This document shows positions 36,500-45,448 of a stretch of 64,000 nucleotides of DNA, piece by piece. Origin of the DNA: Pseudooceanicola atlanticus (GTDB taxonomy: Bacteria; Pseudomonadota; Alphaproteobacteria; Rhodobacterales; Rhodobacteraceae); contig NZ_AQQX01000007.1 in NCBI RefSeq assembly GCF_000768315.1, positions 1-64,000 on the forward strand, given 5' to 3'. The stretch's first letter is position 1. The number at the start of each line of letters is the position of its first letter. The notes below the pieces were generated by a model. It did not search any database. It was not told the origin of the DNA and saw nothing but the letters and a program-made list of their open reading frames with translations. The translations under genes were made by a program, and so were the position numbers.

Positions 36500-37962
36500 A
36501 GATGTTCATGGCCTCGCTGGCCACCGAAACGAACTCATTCTCGCCCATCCCGACGGGGTGGAGCGGGTTCAAGGAACACCTCTATTCCAAGACTGCCTCG
36601 CGCGGGGAAGCCGGGCTATACGCGACCGCCGTCACCGCCTGGCGCAACATGGCCGAGGACAAGGGCTGGGAGGTCGTTGAGGGGCTGGCCACCTATGCGC
36701 AGCCCGCCGGGCCGACCGTGCGTGCCGTCTACGAGACAATGCGCGACGACATTCTTTCTGACCTGACGGCCGCGATGCCGGTCGACGTGGTCCTGCTGTC
36801 GATGCACGGCGCGATGATCGCCGAGGGGTATGACGATTGCGAGGGCGACATGCTGCAACGCGTGCGGGCCATAGTCGGGCCTGACGCCGTGGTGGGCCTT
36901 GAGATCGACCCGCATTGCCACCTGACCGAAGAGATGCTCGAGGCCGCCACCGCCATCATCTGCTACAAGGAATATCCCCATATCGACATCACCGAGCGGG
37001 CGGTCGACCTGTTCCACCTCTGCGCCGATGCGGCAGAAGGGAAGACGCGGCCGGTGATGCGCGATTACGATTGTCGCATGATGGCGATGTATCACACCCC
37101 GTTCGAGCCGGTCCGCGGCTATGTCGACCGGATGAGCGCGATGGAGGGGCAGGGCGGTATCCTGTCCGTGTCGCTGGCCCATGGTTTTCCCTGGGGCGAC
37201 AACCCGCGTGTCGGGACCCGGACGCTGGTGATCACCGATGGCGATACCGAGCTGGCCGCGACCCGCGCGCGAGAGCTGGGCGAGGAGTTGTGGGAGATGC
37301 GGCACGATCTGCGCAGCTTCCCCTCGATGGAGGCCGGTCTGGACCGGGCCGTTGCGGCCAATGCCTACCCGGTGGTGCTGGCTGATTTCGCCGATAATGC
37401 GGGCGGCGGGGCACCGTCGGATTCCACCTTCGTGCTGCGCGCGGCGCTGGACCGGGGTCTGACCGATATCGCCTTCGGCATCTTCTGGGACCCGGTGCTG
37501 GTCGGGATGTGCATCGACGCCGGTGAAGGCGCGGTCCTGCCGATGCGCATTGGCGGCAAGATCGGCCCGATGTCGGGCGATCCTGTCGATCTGACCGTCA
37601 GGGTGCGGGGGATCGCGCGCGACGCGGTGCAGCACCTGGGCACGGCGGCCATGGGCATGGGCGATGCCGTCTGGCTGGAGGCGCCGGGCGGGGTGCATAT
37701 CGTGGTCAACACGCAGCGCACCCAATGTTTCCACCCCGAAGCCTTCGAATGCCTGGGGCTCGACCTGTCGACGTTGAAGATCGTCGTGGTGAAATCCTCG
37801 CAGCATTTCTACGACGGCTTCGCGCCGATCGCGTCCGAGGTGATCCACCTGGCGACGCCGGGGGCGATCCCGCCGGATTATTCGATCATCCCCTACACCA
37901 AGCGCGACGACAATTTCTGGCCCAAGACAGAGAACCCATTCAAGGACGAGGCATTGGCATGA
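36496..37962 (+). CDS. M81 family metallopeptidase (MlrC-like), copy 2
   Basis: Second MlrC-like hydrolase, 488 residues. It shares TETNSFSPIPTGW, LSMHGAMIAEGYDDCEGDML near 97, GLEIDPHCHLTEEM near 135, YKEYPHIDITE near 156 and VKSSQHFYDGFAPIASEV near 435 with copy 1. It overlaps the TRAP small permease (ATGA) and the amidohydrolase gene (ATGA). Being inside an import operon, it probably hydrolyses the imported peptide- or amide-like compound; substrate unproven. Confidence 0.88.
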   Translation: MKMFMASLATETNSFSPIPTGWSGFKEHLYSKTASRGEAGLYATAVTAWRNMAEDKGWEVVEGLATYAQPAGPTVRAVYETMRDDILSDLTAAMPVDVVLLSMHGAMIAEGYDDCEGDMLQRVRAIVGPDAVVGLEIDPHCHLTEEMLEAATAIICYKEYPHIDITERAVDLFHLCADAAEGKTRPVMRDYDCRMMAMYHTPFEPVRGYVDRMSAMEGQGGILSVSLAHGFPWGDNPRVGTRTLVITDGDTELAATRARELGEELWEMRHDLRSFPSMEAGLDRAVAANAYPVVLADFADNAGGGAPSDSTFVLRAALDRGLTDIAFGIFWDPVLVGMCIDAGEGAVLPMRIGGKIGPMSGDPVDLTVRVRGIARDAVQHLGTAAMGMGDAVWLEAPGGVHIVVNTQRTQCFHPEAFECLGLDLSTLKIVVVKSSQHFYDGFAPIASEVIHLATPGAIPPDYSIIPYTKRDDNFWPKTENPFKDEALA

Positions 37963-39452
37963 CCCACGATATCCTGATCCGCAACGGTCGCGTGATGGAC
38001 CCCGAGACCGGGTTCGACGAGGTCTGCGACGTCGCGATTTCGGGCGGCACCATCGCGAAGATCGGCACGGAACTGGGCGCCGCGAAGGACGAGATCGACG
38101 CGACCGGGCTGGTCGTGTCGCCGGGCTTCATCGACATCCACGCCCATGGCCAGTCGGTGGCTGCTGACCGGATGCAGGCCTTCGATGGGATGACAACCGC
38201 GCTGGAGCTTGAGGTCGGGTCGCTGCCGGTGGGGGAATGGTACGATCACCAGGCGGGTGTGCCGCGGGTGCTGAATTACGGAACCGCCGCGGCCTGGGGC
38301 TTTGCCCGCCGGGCGGCCTTTGGCGGGTTCACACCGGATGGCACGCGAAATCCGATCGACCACATGGCGTCCTCCAACGACCTGCGCTGGACGACCGACG
38401 CGGCCAGCCCGGACCAGACCGATGCCGTTGTGTCCCTGACCCGACAGGCGCTGGAGGAAGGCGCGATCGGGATCGGCATGCCCAACGGATACCTTCCCGG
38501 GGCCGGGTTGAAGGAATTGTCGTTGATCTGCGACCTGGCGGCAGAGTTCGGCCGACCGACCTATACCCACATCGCCTTCATGGGGAATATCGACCCCAAG
38601 AGTTCCGTCGATGCCTATATCCGCCTGATCGGGCTTGCCGGCGCGACGGGTGCGCATATGCATATCTGTCACCTGAATTCGACCAGCCTGCTGGATATCG
38701 ACCGGGTGGTTCAGCTGATCGGCAAGGCGCAGGCGCAGGGCCTGCCCGTGACGACCGAGGCCTATCCCTACGGCGCCGGGTCAACGGTTGTCGGGGCCGG
38801 GTTCTTCAAGGACCCGGACTTCACCAAGCGCACGGGCAGCGAGTATTCCGCCATCGAACTGGTCAAGAACCTGCACCGCTTCACCGACCGCGACGATCTG
38901 CTGAAGGCCGCCCATGAGGATCCGAGCGACCTGGTGATGTGGCATTACCTCGATGTCGAGGCCAATGACGATCACCGGCGGATGCTGGATGCCTCCGTCA
39001 CCTATCCCGGTGCCTCCATCGCATCGGATGCGATGCCATGGGTGCGGCCGGACGGGTCGATCTACGAAGGCGACGAGTGGCCGCTGCCGGCCGAGGTCTC
39101 GGCGCATCCCCGGTCTTCGGGCACCTTCACGCGGTTCCTGCGCGAATATACCCGCGAGCGCGAGGTGATGCCGCTGATGGAGGCGCTGGCAAAATGCACG
39201 ATCTACCCGGCCAGCGTCATCGAAGGCTGTGCCCCGCAGATCGCCCGCAAGGCGCGGCTGCGCGAAGGGTTTGACGCGGATGTCACGATCTTCAATCCTG
39301 CCACGGTGACCGACCGCGCGACCTTCACCGAAATGAACAAGGCCTCCGAGGGGGTCGTTCACCTGTTGGTCGGCGGCACCCGGGTGATCGTGGATGGAAC
39401 GCTGGACACCTCGCAATCCCCCGGCCAGCCGATCCGCTGCCCGGTGTCATGA
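37959..39452 (+). CDS. N-acyl-D-amino-acid deacylase-family amidohydrolase
   Basis: A metal-dependent amidohydrolase of the D-aminoacylase group (COG3653-like), 497 residues. It has GFIDIHAHGQ (His61, His63), a His in PTYTHIAF near 204, GAHMHICH near 233-238 and a catalytic Asp in IASDAMPWV near 355. The usual GNCG bridging segment is replaced by LELEVGSLP, so it is not a standard D-aminoacylase and its metal bridge differs. ATG at 37959 overlaps the M81 stop. Likely cleaves an N-acyl or amide bond near a D-configured centre; this is inference from family. Confidence 0.82.
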   Translation: MTHDILIRNGRVMDPETGFDEVCDVAISGGTIAKIGTELGAAKDEIDATGLVVSPGFIDIHAHGQSVAADRMQAFDGMTTALELEVGSLPVGEWYDHQAGVPRVLNYGTAAAWGFARRAAFGGFTPDGTRNPIDHMASSNDLRWTTDAASPDQTDAVVSLTRQALEEGAIGIGMPNGYLPGAGLKELSLICDLAAEFGRPTYTHIAFMGNIDPKSSVDAYIRLIGLAGATGAHMHICHLNSTSLLDIDRVVQLIGKAQAQGLPVTTEAYPYGAGSTVVGAGFFKDPDFTKRTGSEYSAIELVKNLHRFTDRDDLLKAAHEDPSDLVMWHYLDVEANDDHRRMLDASVTYPGASIASDAMPWVRPDGSIYEGDEWPLPAEVSAHPRSSGTFTRFLREYTREREVMPLMEALAKCTIYPASVIEGCAPQIARKARLREGFDADVTIFNPATVTDRATFTEMNKASEGVVHLLVGGTRVIVDGTLDTSQSPGQPIRCPVS

Positions 39453-40357
39453 CGGTTCCCATCCTGCTGGTCACCGGGTTCCTCGGGGCCGGAAAGACGA
39501 CCTTCATCAACGCGTTGCTGCAGGACAGTGCGGGGCTGCGCATTGCCGCGATCGTCAACGATTTCGGCAGCATCAACATCGACGCGGCCCTGCTGGAAAC
39601 CGCGACGGACGAGGTGATCGGGCTGAAGAACGGCTGCATCTGCTGTTCGCTGCAGGGCGACCTGCTGCGCACGCTCCGCACCGTTCTGCGCGAGGGCGAG
39701 CCGGACCTGATCGTGATCGAGGCCAGCGGCGTGGCCGATCCGCAGGGGATCATGTCCGCGCTGATGGACCCGGTGCTGTGGCAGGCGGCGCGGCTGGATA
39801 CGGTGCTTTGCCTTGTCGATGCGGAGGACGTGTCGCGGGATATTGGCCGTTGGGAGGATCCGCTGTGGAAGTCGCAGGTGGCCGGGGCCGATATCGTCCA
39901 GCTGAGCAAGGTCGAAAGCTGCGAGGGTGCGGTGGAAGCGTTGGCGACGCGGCTGCATGCCATGGGCAAACCGGCGGTCTTTGGCCAGGATGGCACGACG
40001 CTGGCCATCCGGGATCTGATCGGTCGGGCTCATCCGCGGAGCGTCTCGGGCGCGGCTCCGGTCATCGACAGTGGCCGGTTTGCGACGCTGGAATGGACGC
40101 ATGACGCGCCGGTTTCGATGCCGAAGTTCCAACGGCTGATCGGGACCGAGGCGGGCGTCGTTCGGGCCAAGGGTTTCCTGAGCTTTCACGAAAAACCCGG
40201 CGAGACGCTGCTGTTCCAGCTGGTTGGTCGCCGCGCGACGCTGGCCCCGGCAGACAGGGATCAGAAGGGCTGCGGCCTGGTTCTGATCGGCGAGGCAGAC
40301 GCCTTCGACCCTGAGGCCACGCGTCGCCGGATGGATGCCGCCCTGATCGAGGGCTGA
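39449..40357 (+). CDS. COG0523 (CobW/YjiA) metal-chaperone GTPase
   Basis: A G3E GTPase family member thought to deliver metal, often zinc, to client enzymes; 302 residues. It has Walker A GFLGAGKTT (10-18), the metal-binding CxCC as Cys63-Ile-Cys65-Cys66, EASGVADP near 91 and a CobW C-terminal domain (VRAKGFLSFHEKPG). The guanine-specificity NKxD is replaced by SKVE (153-156), so nucleotide choice may differ. It is the last gene of the TRAP-M81-deacylase operon (ATGA overlap), where these metalloenzymes are its probable clients. Confidence 0.86.
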   Translation: MTVPILLVTGFLGAGKTTFINALLQDSAGLRIAAIVNDFGSINIDAALLETATDEVIGLKNGCICCSLQGDLLRTLRTVLREGEPDLIVIEASGVADPQGIMSALMDPVLWQAARLDTVLCLVDAEDVSRDIGRWEDPLWKSQVAGADIVQLSKVESCEGAVEALATRLHAMGKPAVFGQDGTTLAIRDLIGRAHPRSVSGAAPVIDSGRFATLEWTHDAPVSMPKFQRLIGTEAGVVRAKGFLSFHEKPGETLLFQLVGRRATLAPADRDQKGCGLVLIGEADAFDPEATRRRMDAALIEG

Positions 40358-40363
40358 CCTGTC

Positions 40364-40384
40364 CGCCGGCATCACCTGCCGGCG
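40364..40384. terminator. bidirectional hairpin between convergent genes
   Basis: CGCCGGCA (40364-40371), loop TCACC, and TGCCGGCG (40377-40384) form a perfect eight-base stem filling the 27-base gap between the COG0523 gene and gbpR. It likely ends both transcripts. Confidence 0.7.
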
Positions 40385-41386
40385 TCAATCCGATGATGGT
40401 GTTCCCTTCCCGATGTCGATTTTCTGCCGGATGAGGCCGAGGACGCGTTTGACGGCCGGTGATTGTTCGATGGTCCGCATGTGGATCAGGGAAAAGGGCA
40501 CAACGGCGAGGTCTGCGGCGGTTTCCAGCCGCCTGATCCGCCCGCCGAAAGCCTTTTCACCGGCATAGAAATCCGCGGCAGAACGGGCGAGCGGGGCGAT
40601 GGCGTTGGTTTCGCAGATGATGGCCAGGGTCAGCAGCATGGATGACGTGCTGAGGATCCGTTCGGGCGGGTTGAACCCGTTCCTCAGCAGATAGGCCTCG
40701 GCGGTACGGCGCAGCAGGCCGTTTTCGGGCTGCATTACCCAGTCATAGGCCAGGCAATCGGCGACCTGCAGGTCGGATTTGCGCGACAGGGGATGTTCGA
40801 GGCGGGCGACGAGGGATACCGGCTCCGGCCCCACTTCGAAGAGCGTGATGGCGCGGGTGTCCATGCCGTCGGGCACGCGGCCGATATAGAAATCCAGCTC
40901 TCCGGCGGTCAGGGCATCGGCGAGTTTGTCGCTGGTATCCACATGTACCGATAATTCGATGTCAGGGTAGGTGACGCGCAATTCCCGGATAACCGGCAAC
41001 ACCAGTTCGACGGCCGGGCCGGTCACGCTGCCGATGCGGACCTTGCCACGTTCGCCGCTGCCAAGCGCGGTGATCTGCTGCTGTACCTCGTCGAGGCCAT
41101 GAAGCATCTCGCGCGCGCGGGCGGCCAGCGCAAGGCCGGCGGCGGTCAGGGTGACCCCGCGGGCATGGCGGTCGTAAAGCCGGGCATCCACGGTCTTTTC
41201 CAGTTCCGACAATAGCCGAGAGGCCGCAGGCTGGGTCATGGCGACTTGTGCGGCGGCACCCGAGACCTGGCCGGTATCCTGCAAGGCGACCAGCAGTCTG
41301 AGCTGCGGCAGGCGCAGTCCACGCCGGATCAGTTCATCACGGACGGGGACGACCGGTGGGGCGGTGACGGGGATGGAGGTCGGCAT
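40385..41386 (-). CDS. gbpR: LysR family regulator GbpR
   Basis: A LysR regulator of 333 residues. The helix-turn-helix is near residues 20-80 (LRLPQLRLLVALQDTGQVSGAAAQVAMTQPAASRLLSELE), with an effector domain from about 100. ATG at 41386 has AGGAGAG upstream. It is divergent from a ChvE-type sugar-binding gene, the arrangement of gbpR-chvE in Agrobacterium, which supports the name. A dyad TATACC-N6-GGTATA lies just upstream of its start. It is expected to control the sugar operon in response to galactose- or arabinose-like sugars. Confidence 0.88.
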   Translation of the reverse strand: MPTSIPVTAPPVVPVRDELIRRGLRLPQLRLLVALQDTGQVSGAAAQVAMTQPAASRLLSELEKTVDARLYDRHARGVTLTAAGLALAARAREMLHGLDEVQQQITALGSGERGKVRIGSVTGPAVELVLPVIRELRVTYPDIELSVHVDTSDKLADALTAGELDFYIGRVPDGMDTRAITLFEVGPEPVSLVARLEHPLSRKSDLQVADCLAYDWVMQPENGLLRRTAEAYLLRNGFNPPERILSTSSMLLTLAIICETNAIAPLARSAADFYAGEKAFGGRIRRLETAADLAVVPFSLIHMRTIEQSPAVKRVLGLIRQKIDIGKGTPSSD

Positions 41387-41397
41387 GATCTCTCTCC

Positions 41398-41415
41398 TAT
41401 ACCTATTACGGTATA
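41398..41415. promoter_or_regulatory. GbpR-type dyad TATACC-N6-GGTATA
   Basis: Perfect six-base arms with a six-base spacer, 12 bases upstream of the gbpR ATG and about 140 upstream of the chvE-like ATG. The position suits autoregulation by GbpR and control of chvE. Confidence 0.55.
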
Positions 41416-41554
41416 TCATTTAGCAGATTGCGAATTTGATTGATATAGCGATGCAAGCGCATGGTGCCGCCACGGCCCCGGGAATCGCGGGGCACGACAC
41501 AACGGGTCCGAGACGCCGCAGAGGAGCGGTGACCGGATAATGGGAGGATTACAG

Positions 41555-42619
41555 ATGGTTTTCACCAGACGCGCCCTTGGCGCGACCGCGCTTGCGCTTG
41601 TCATTGCCGGTCCGGCCTTCGCGCAGGACAAGGGCTATGTCGGCATCGCAATGCCCACCAAGTCGTCCGCTCGCTGGATCGACGACGGCAACAACATGGT
41701 CAAGCAATTCGAAGAGGCTGGCTATACGACCGACCTGCAATATGCCGAGGATGACATCCCCAACCAGCTGGCCCAGATCGAGAACATGATCACCAAGGGC
41801 GTCGATGCGCTGGTGATCGCGGCGATCGACGGCACCACGTTGACCTCGGCGCTGGCCAATGCGGCCGCCATGGATATTCCGGTCGTCGCCTATGACCGGC
41901 TGATCCGCGACAGTGGCGACGTGAGCTATTACGCCACCTTCGACAACTTCAAGGTGGGTGTGCAGCAGGCCGAAACGCTGGTTGCGGGCCTCGAAGAACG
42001 TTTCCCCGATACGCAGCCTTGGAATGTCGAATTGTTCGGCGGCAGCCCGGACGACAACAATGCCTACTTCTTTTACGATGGCGCGATGTCGGTGCTGCAG
42101 CCGATGATCGACGATGGCAGCATTGCCATTCCCTCCGGCCAGATGGGTATGGACACCGTCGGCACGCTTCGCTGGGACGGATCGGTCGCACAGGCGCGGA
42201 TGGATAACCTGTTGTCCGCCAACTATACCGATCAGCAGGTCCATGGCGTTCTGTCGCCCTATGACGGGCTGTCCATCGGCATCATCTCGTCCCTGCAGGG
42301 GGTCGGCTATGGCTCCGGCGACATGAAGATGCCGATCGTGTCGGGCCAGGATGCCGAGGTGCCCTCGGTCAAGGCGATCCTGCGCGGCGACCAGTATTCG
42401 ACGATCTTCAAGGACACCCGGGAACTGGCCCGCGTGACCGTGGGCATGGTCGATGCGCTGCTGCAGGGCGGTGAGCCCGAAATCAACGACACCGAGACCT
42501 ACGATAACGGGGTCAAGGTCGTGCCGTCCTACCTTCTCGAACCGCTGCCGGTGACCGCCGACAACTGGGAAGAGCGGCTGGTGGACAGCGGCTATTACGA
42601 CAAGAGCGAGATCGAATGA
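41555..42619 (+). CDS. chvE: multiple-sugar-binding periplasmic protein ChvE
   Basis: Periplasmic receptor for galactose, arabinose and similar pyranoses; 354 residues with a signal peptide ending near AGPAFA-QD. Its segments match ChvE closely: [77 protein letters not shown] and [17 protein letters not shown] at 41555 follows GGGAGG (41542-41547) by seven bases. It leads the operon chvE-gguA-gguB-gguC. A hairpin pair lies between it and gguA. Confidence 0.92.
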   Translation: MVFTRRALGATALALVIAGPAFAQDKGYVGIAMPTKSSARWIDDGNNMVKQFEEAGYTTDLQYAEDDIPNQLAQIENMITKGVDALVIAAIDGTTLTSALANAAAMDIPVVAYDRLIRDSGDVSYYATFDNFKVGVQQAETLVAGLEERFPDTQPWNVELFGGSPDDNNAYFFYDGAMSVLQPMIDDGSIAIPSGQMGMDTVGTLRWDGSVAQARMDNLLSANYTDQQVHGVLSPYDGLSIGIISSLQGVGYGSGDMKMPIVSGQDAEVPSVKAILRGDQYSTIFKDTRELARVTVGMVDALLQGGEPEINDTETYDNGVKVVPSYLLEPLPVTADNWEERLVDSGYYDKSEIE

Positions 42620-42631
42620 TCTATCCTCCCT

Positions 42632-42683
42632 GACCGGTCCTGCGTGACCGGTCCGACTGGCCCGCCGGGCATTGTCCGGCGGG
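42632..42683 (+). terminator. intra-operon hairpins after chvE
   Basis: GACCGGTC occurs twice (42632-42639, 42646-42653), itself palindromic. CCCGCCGG (42661-42668) then pairs with CCGGCGGG (42676-42683). They lie between the receptor and ATPase genes, as in the other three ABC operons here. Confidence 0.6.
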
Positions 42684-42709
42684 TGCTTCCCGAAAGTACG
42701 AGCCCCCAG

Positions 42710-44242
42710 ATGTCGATTATTTTGGAAATGCGCGGGATCACCAAGGAATTCCCCGGTGTGAAGGCGCTGGACGACGTGACGCTGTCCGTCGCCGAAGGCG
42801 AGATACACGCCCTGGTCGGTGAAAACGGCGCGGGCAAGTCGACCCTGATGAAGGTGTTGTCCGGGGTCTATCCCGACGGGTCCTTCGACGGAGAGATCGT
42901 CTATGACGGCCAGCCGCGCGGCTTCCGGTCAATCCGCGACAGCGAAGACATCGGGATCATCATCATCCACCAGGAACTGGCGCTGATCCCGCTTCTGTCG
43001 GTGGCCGAGAACATCTTCCTGGGCAATGAACGCGCCGCGAAGGGCATCATCGACTGGCGCGAGACCCATGACCGCGCCGCGGAGCTTCTGGCCCGTGTCG
43101 GTCTGGACGAAAACCCCGAGACGATCCTAGACGATCTTGGCCTGGGCAAGCAGCAGCTGGTCGAGATCGCCAAGGCGCTGTCCAAGAATGTGCGCCTGCT
43201 CATCCTGGACGAGCCGACCTCGTCCCTGAACGAGGATGACAGCGCCAAGCTTTTGGATCTGCTCATGGATTTCCGCGATAAGGGTCTGACTTCGATCCTG
43301 ATTTCGCACAAGCTGAACGAGGTGTCGAAGGTCGCGGACACGATCACCGTGTTGCGTGACGGCGCGACGGTGGCGCGGATGAACTGCGCCGATGGCGTGG
43401 ACGAGAATGACATCGTACGCAACATGGTCGGGCGCGCGCTGGAGGATCGTTATCCGCCCAAGGGCGACGCCAGGCCGGGCGACATCGCGATGGAAGTGCG
43501 CAACTGGAGCGTCCATCACCCGCTGCATCCCGAACGTCGCGTCGTGGACGATGTCAGCTTTCATGTCCGCAAGGGCGAGGTGCTGGGCATTGCCGGCCTG
43601 ATGGGGGCGGGGCGCACGGAACTGGCGATGAGCCTGTTCGGCCGGTCCTATGGCCGCGATATCTCGGGCTACGTGGCGATCAACGGCGCGTCGGCCGACC
43701 TGTCGACCGTGCGCCGCGCGATCAATGCGGGGCTGGCCTATGCCACCGAGGACCGCAAGACCTATGGTCTGGTCCTGGATGACACGATCCGGCGCAATGT
43801 GCCCATGGCGGACCTGCCGGCCATCGCGCGCAACGGCATCGTCGACCGCAACCGCGAGGCCGAGGTGGCCAGCGAGTACCGCAAGAAGCTGGCGATCAAG
43901 TCGTCTTCGATCGAGCAGGCGACCGTGAACCTGTCGGGCGGGAACCAGCAGAAGGTCGTGCTGTCCAAGTGGCTGTTCGCCGATCCGGAAATCCTGATCC
44001 TGGACGAACCGACCCGCGGCATCGATGTCGGGGCCAAGTACGAAATCTACACCGTGATCCGTGACCTCGCGGCGCAGGGCAAGGCGATCGTCGTGATCTC
44101 GTCTGAACTGCCCGAACTGCTGGGCGTGACGGATCGCCTTTACGTCATGAACGAGGGCCGCTTCGTGGGCGAAATGCCGACCGGAGAGGCCAGCCAGGAA
44201 AAGATCATGTCAATGATCGTCAAGTCGGGAGAAGTCGCATGA
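42710..44242 (+). CDS. gguA: sugar ABC transporter ATPase GguA
   Basis: A double-domain sugar ABC ATPase of 510 residues. The first half has Walker A GENGAGKST, FQ-like HQELALI and Walker B LLILDEPTSSL; the second half has LSGGNQQKVVLSKWL and LILDEPTRGIDVGAKYEIY. ATG at 42710 starts the alignable sequence (MSIILEMRGITKEFPG), and an extension to 42644 would run through the upstream hairpin. It works with ChvE and GguB. Confidence 0.92.
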   Translation: MSIILEMRGITKEFPGVKALDDVTLSVAEGEIHALVGENGAGKSTLMKVLSGVYPDGSFDGEIVYDGQPRGFRSIRDSEDIGIIIIHQELALIPLLSVAENIFLGNERAAKGIIDWRETHDRAAELLARVGLDENPETILDDLGLGKQQLVEIAKALSKNVRLLILDEPTSSLNEDDSAKLLDLLMDFRDKGLTSILISHKLNEVSKVADTITVLRDGATVARMNCADGVDENDIVRNMVGRALEDRYPPKGDARPGDIAMEVRNWSVHHPLHPERRVVDDVSFHVRKGEVLGIAGLMGAGRTELAMSLFGRSYGRDISGYVAINGASADLSTVRRAINAGLAYATEDRKTYGLVLDDTIRRNVPMADLPAIARNGIVDRNREAEVASEYRKKLAIKSSSIEQATVNLSGGNQQKVVLSKWLFADPEILILDEPTRGIDVGAKYEIYTVIRDLAAQGKAIVVISSELPELLGVTDRLYVMNEGRFVGEMPTGEASQEKIMSMIVKSGEVA

Positions 44243-45444
44243 CCGACACAACCACACAAACCACCGGCCGGGGCGAAAGCCCCCAGAAATCGGGCTGGCA
44301 GTTCCTCAAGGGCCACCTGCGGGAATACGGCATCCTGATCGCGCTTGTGGTCATCATGGCCTTCTTCCAGGTCGCGACCGGGGGCATCCTGCTGAAACCG
44401 GTCAACCTGACCAACCTGATCCTGCAGAATTCCTACATCGTCATCATGGCCGTAGGCATGCTGCTGGTGATCGTCTGCGGACATATCGACCTGTCGGTCG
44501 GGTCGGTCCTGGGCTTCATTGGCGCGCTGGCCGCGGTGATGATCGTGAACTGGGAGATCCCCTGGCTGATCGCCGCTATCCTGTGCCTTGCCGCCGGGGC
44601 CGCCATTGGCGCCGCGCAGGGCTTCTGGGTGGCCTATTTCCGGATACCGTCGTTCATCGTGACGCTAGCTGGTATGCTTGTTTTCAAGGGTCTGACGTTG
44701 TGGCTGCTGGCCGGGCAATCCGTGGGGCCGTTCCCGCCGGAGTTTCGCCTGATCTCCTCTGGCTTCGTTCCGGACATCTTCGGCGGCGAGAACCTGAACC
44801 TGCTGTCGCTTTTCGCAGGGGTCGCCGTGGCCGCGCTGCTGCTATGGCTCGCGATCCGGACCCGGGCACGCCAGGTCGCTGCAGGGGCCGAGGCCGAACC
44901 CTTCGCCTTCTTCGCCGGTCGTAACCTGCTGATCTTCGGGGCGCTCGTCTATATGTCCTGGCTGATGGCGGATTTCCGGGGGCTGCCGAATGTTTTCATC
45001 GTCATGGCGCTGCTGATCGCGATCTATTCCTTCCTGACCTCGCGCACCACCTTCGGCCGCCGCATCTATGCGATCGGCGGCAACGAGAAGGCGGCGAGCC
45101 TGTCGGGCATCAACTCTCAGCGCCTGACCTTCCTGACCTTCGCCAATATGGGGATGCTGGCGGCGTTGGCAGGGCTTGTCTTCGCGGCGCGGCTGAACAC
45201 CGCGACGCCCAAGGCGGGTGTCGCGTTCGAACTGGACGTGATCGCCGCGGTCTTCATCGGCGGTGCGTCGATGTCGGGTGGCGTGGGCACCGTGGTGGGG
45301 GCCGTCGTCGGTGCTTTCATCATGGGGGTCATGAACAACGGCATGTCGATCCTGGGGATCGGCATCGACTGGCAACAGGTCATCAAGGGCCTCGTGCTGC
45401 TGGCTGCCGTGATCTTCGACGTGCTGAACAAGCAGAAAGGCTAA
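44239..45444 (+). CDS. gguB: sugar ABC transporter permease GguB
   Basis: Membrane subunit of the ChvE-GguA importer, 401 residues with about ten hydrophobic helices. Typical segments are VCGHIDLSVGSVLGFIGA near 75, FRIPSFIVTLAGMLVFKGL near 135 and AIGGNEKAASLSGINSQRL near 280. It overlaps gguA by four bases (ATGA), and gguC follows after four bases. Confidence 0.92.
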   Translation: MTDTTTQTTGRGESPQKSGWQFLKGHLREYGILIALVVIMAFFQVATGGILLKPVNLTNLILQNSYIVIMAVGMLLVIVCGHIDLSVGSVLGFIGALAAVMIVNWEIPWLIAAILCLAAGAAIGAAQGFWVAYFRIPSFIVTLAGMLVFKGLTLWLLAGQSVGPFPPEFRLISSGFVPDIFGGENLNLLSLFAGVAVAALLLWLAIRTRARQVAAGAEAEPFAFFAGRNLLIFGALVYMSWLMADFRGLPNVFIVMALLIAIYSFLTSRTTFGRRIYAIGGNEKAASLSGINSQRLTFLTFANMGMLAALAGLVFAARLNTATPKAGVAFELDVIAAVFIGGASMSGGVGTVVGAVVGAFIMGVMNNGMSILGIGIDWQQVIKGLVLLAAVIFDVLNKQKG

Positions 45445-45448
45445 CGAC

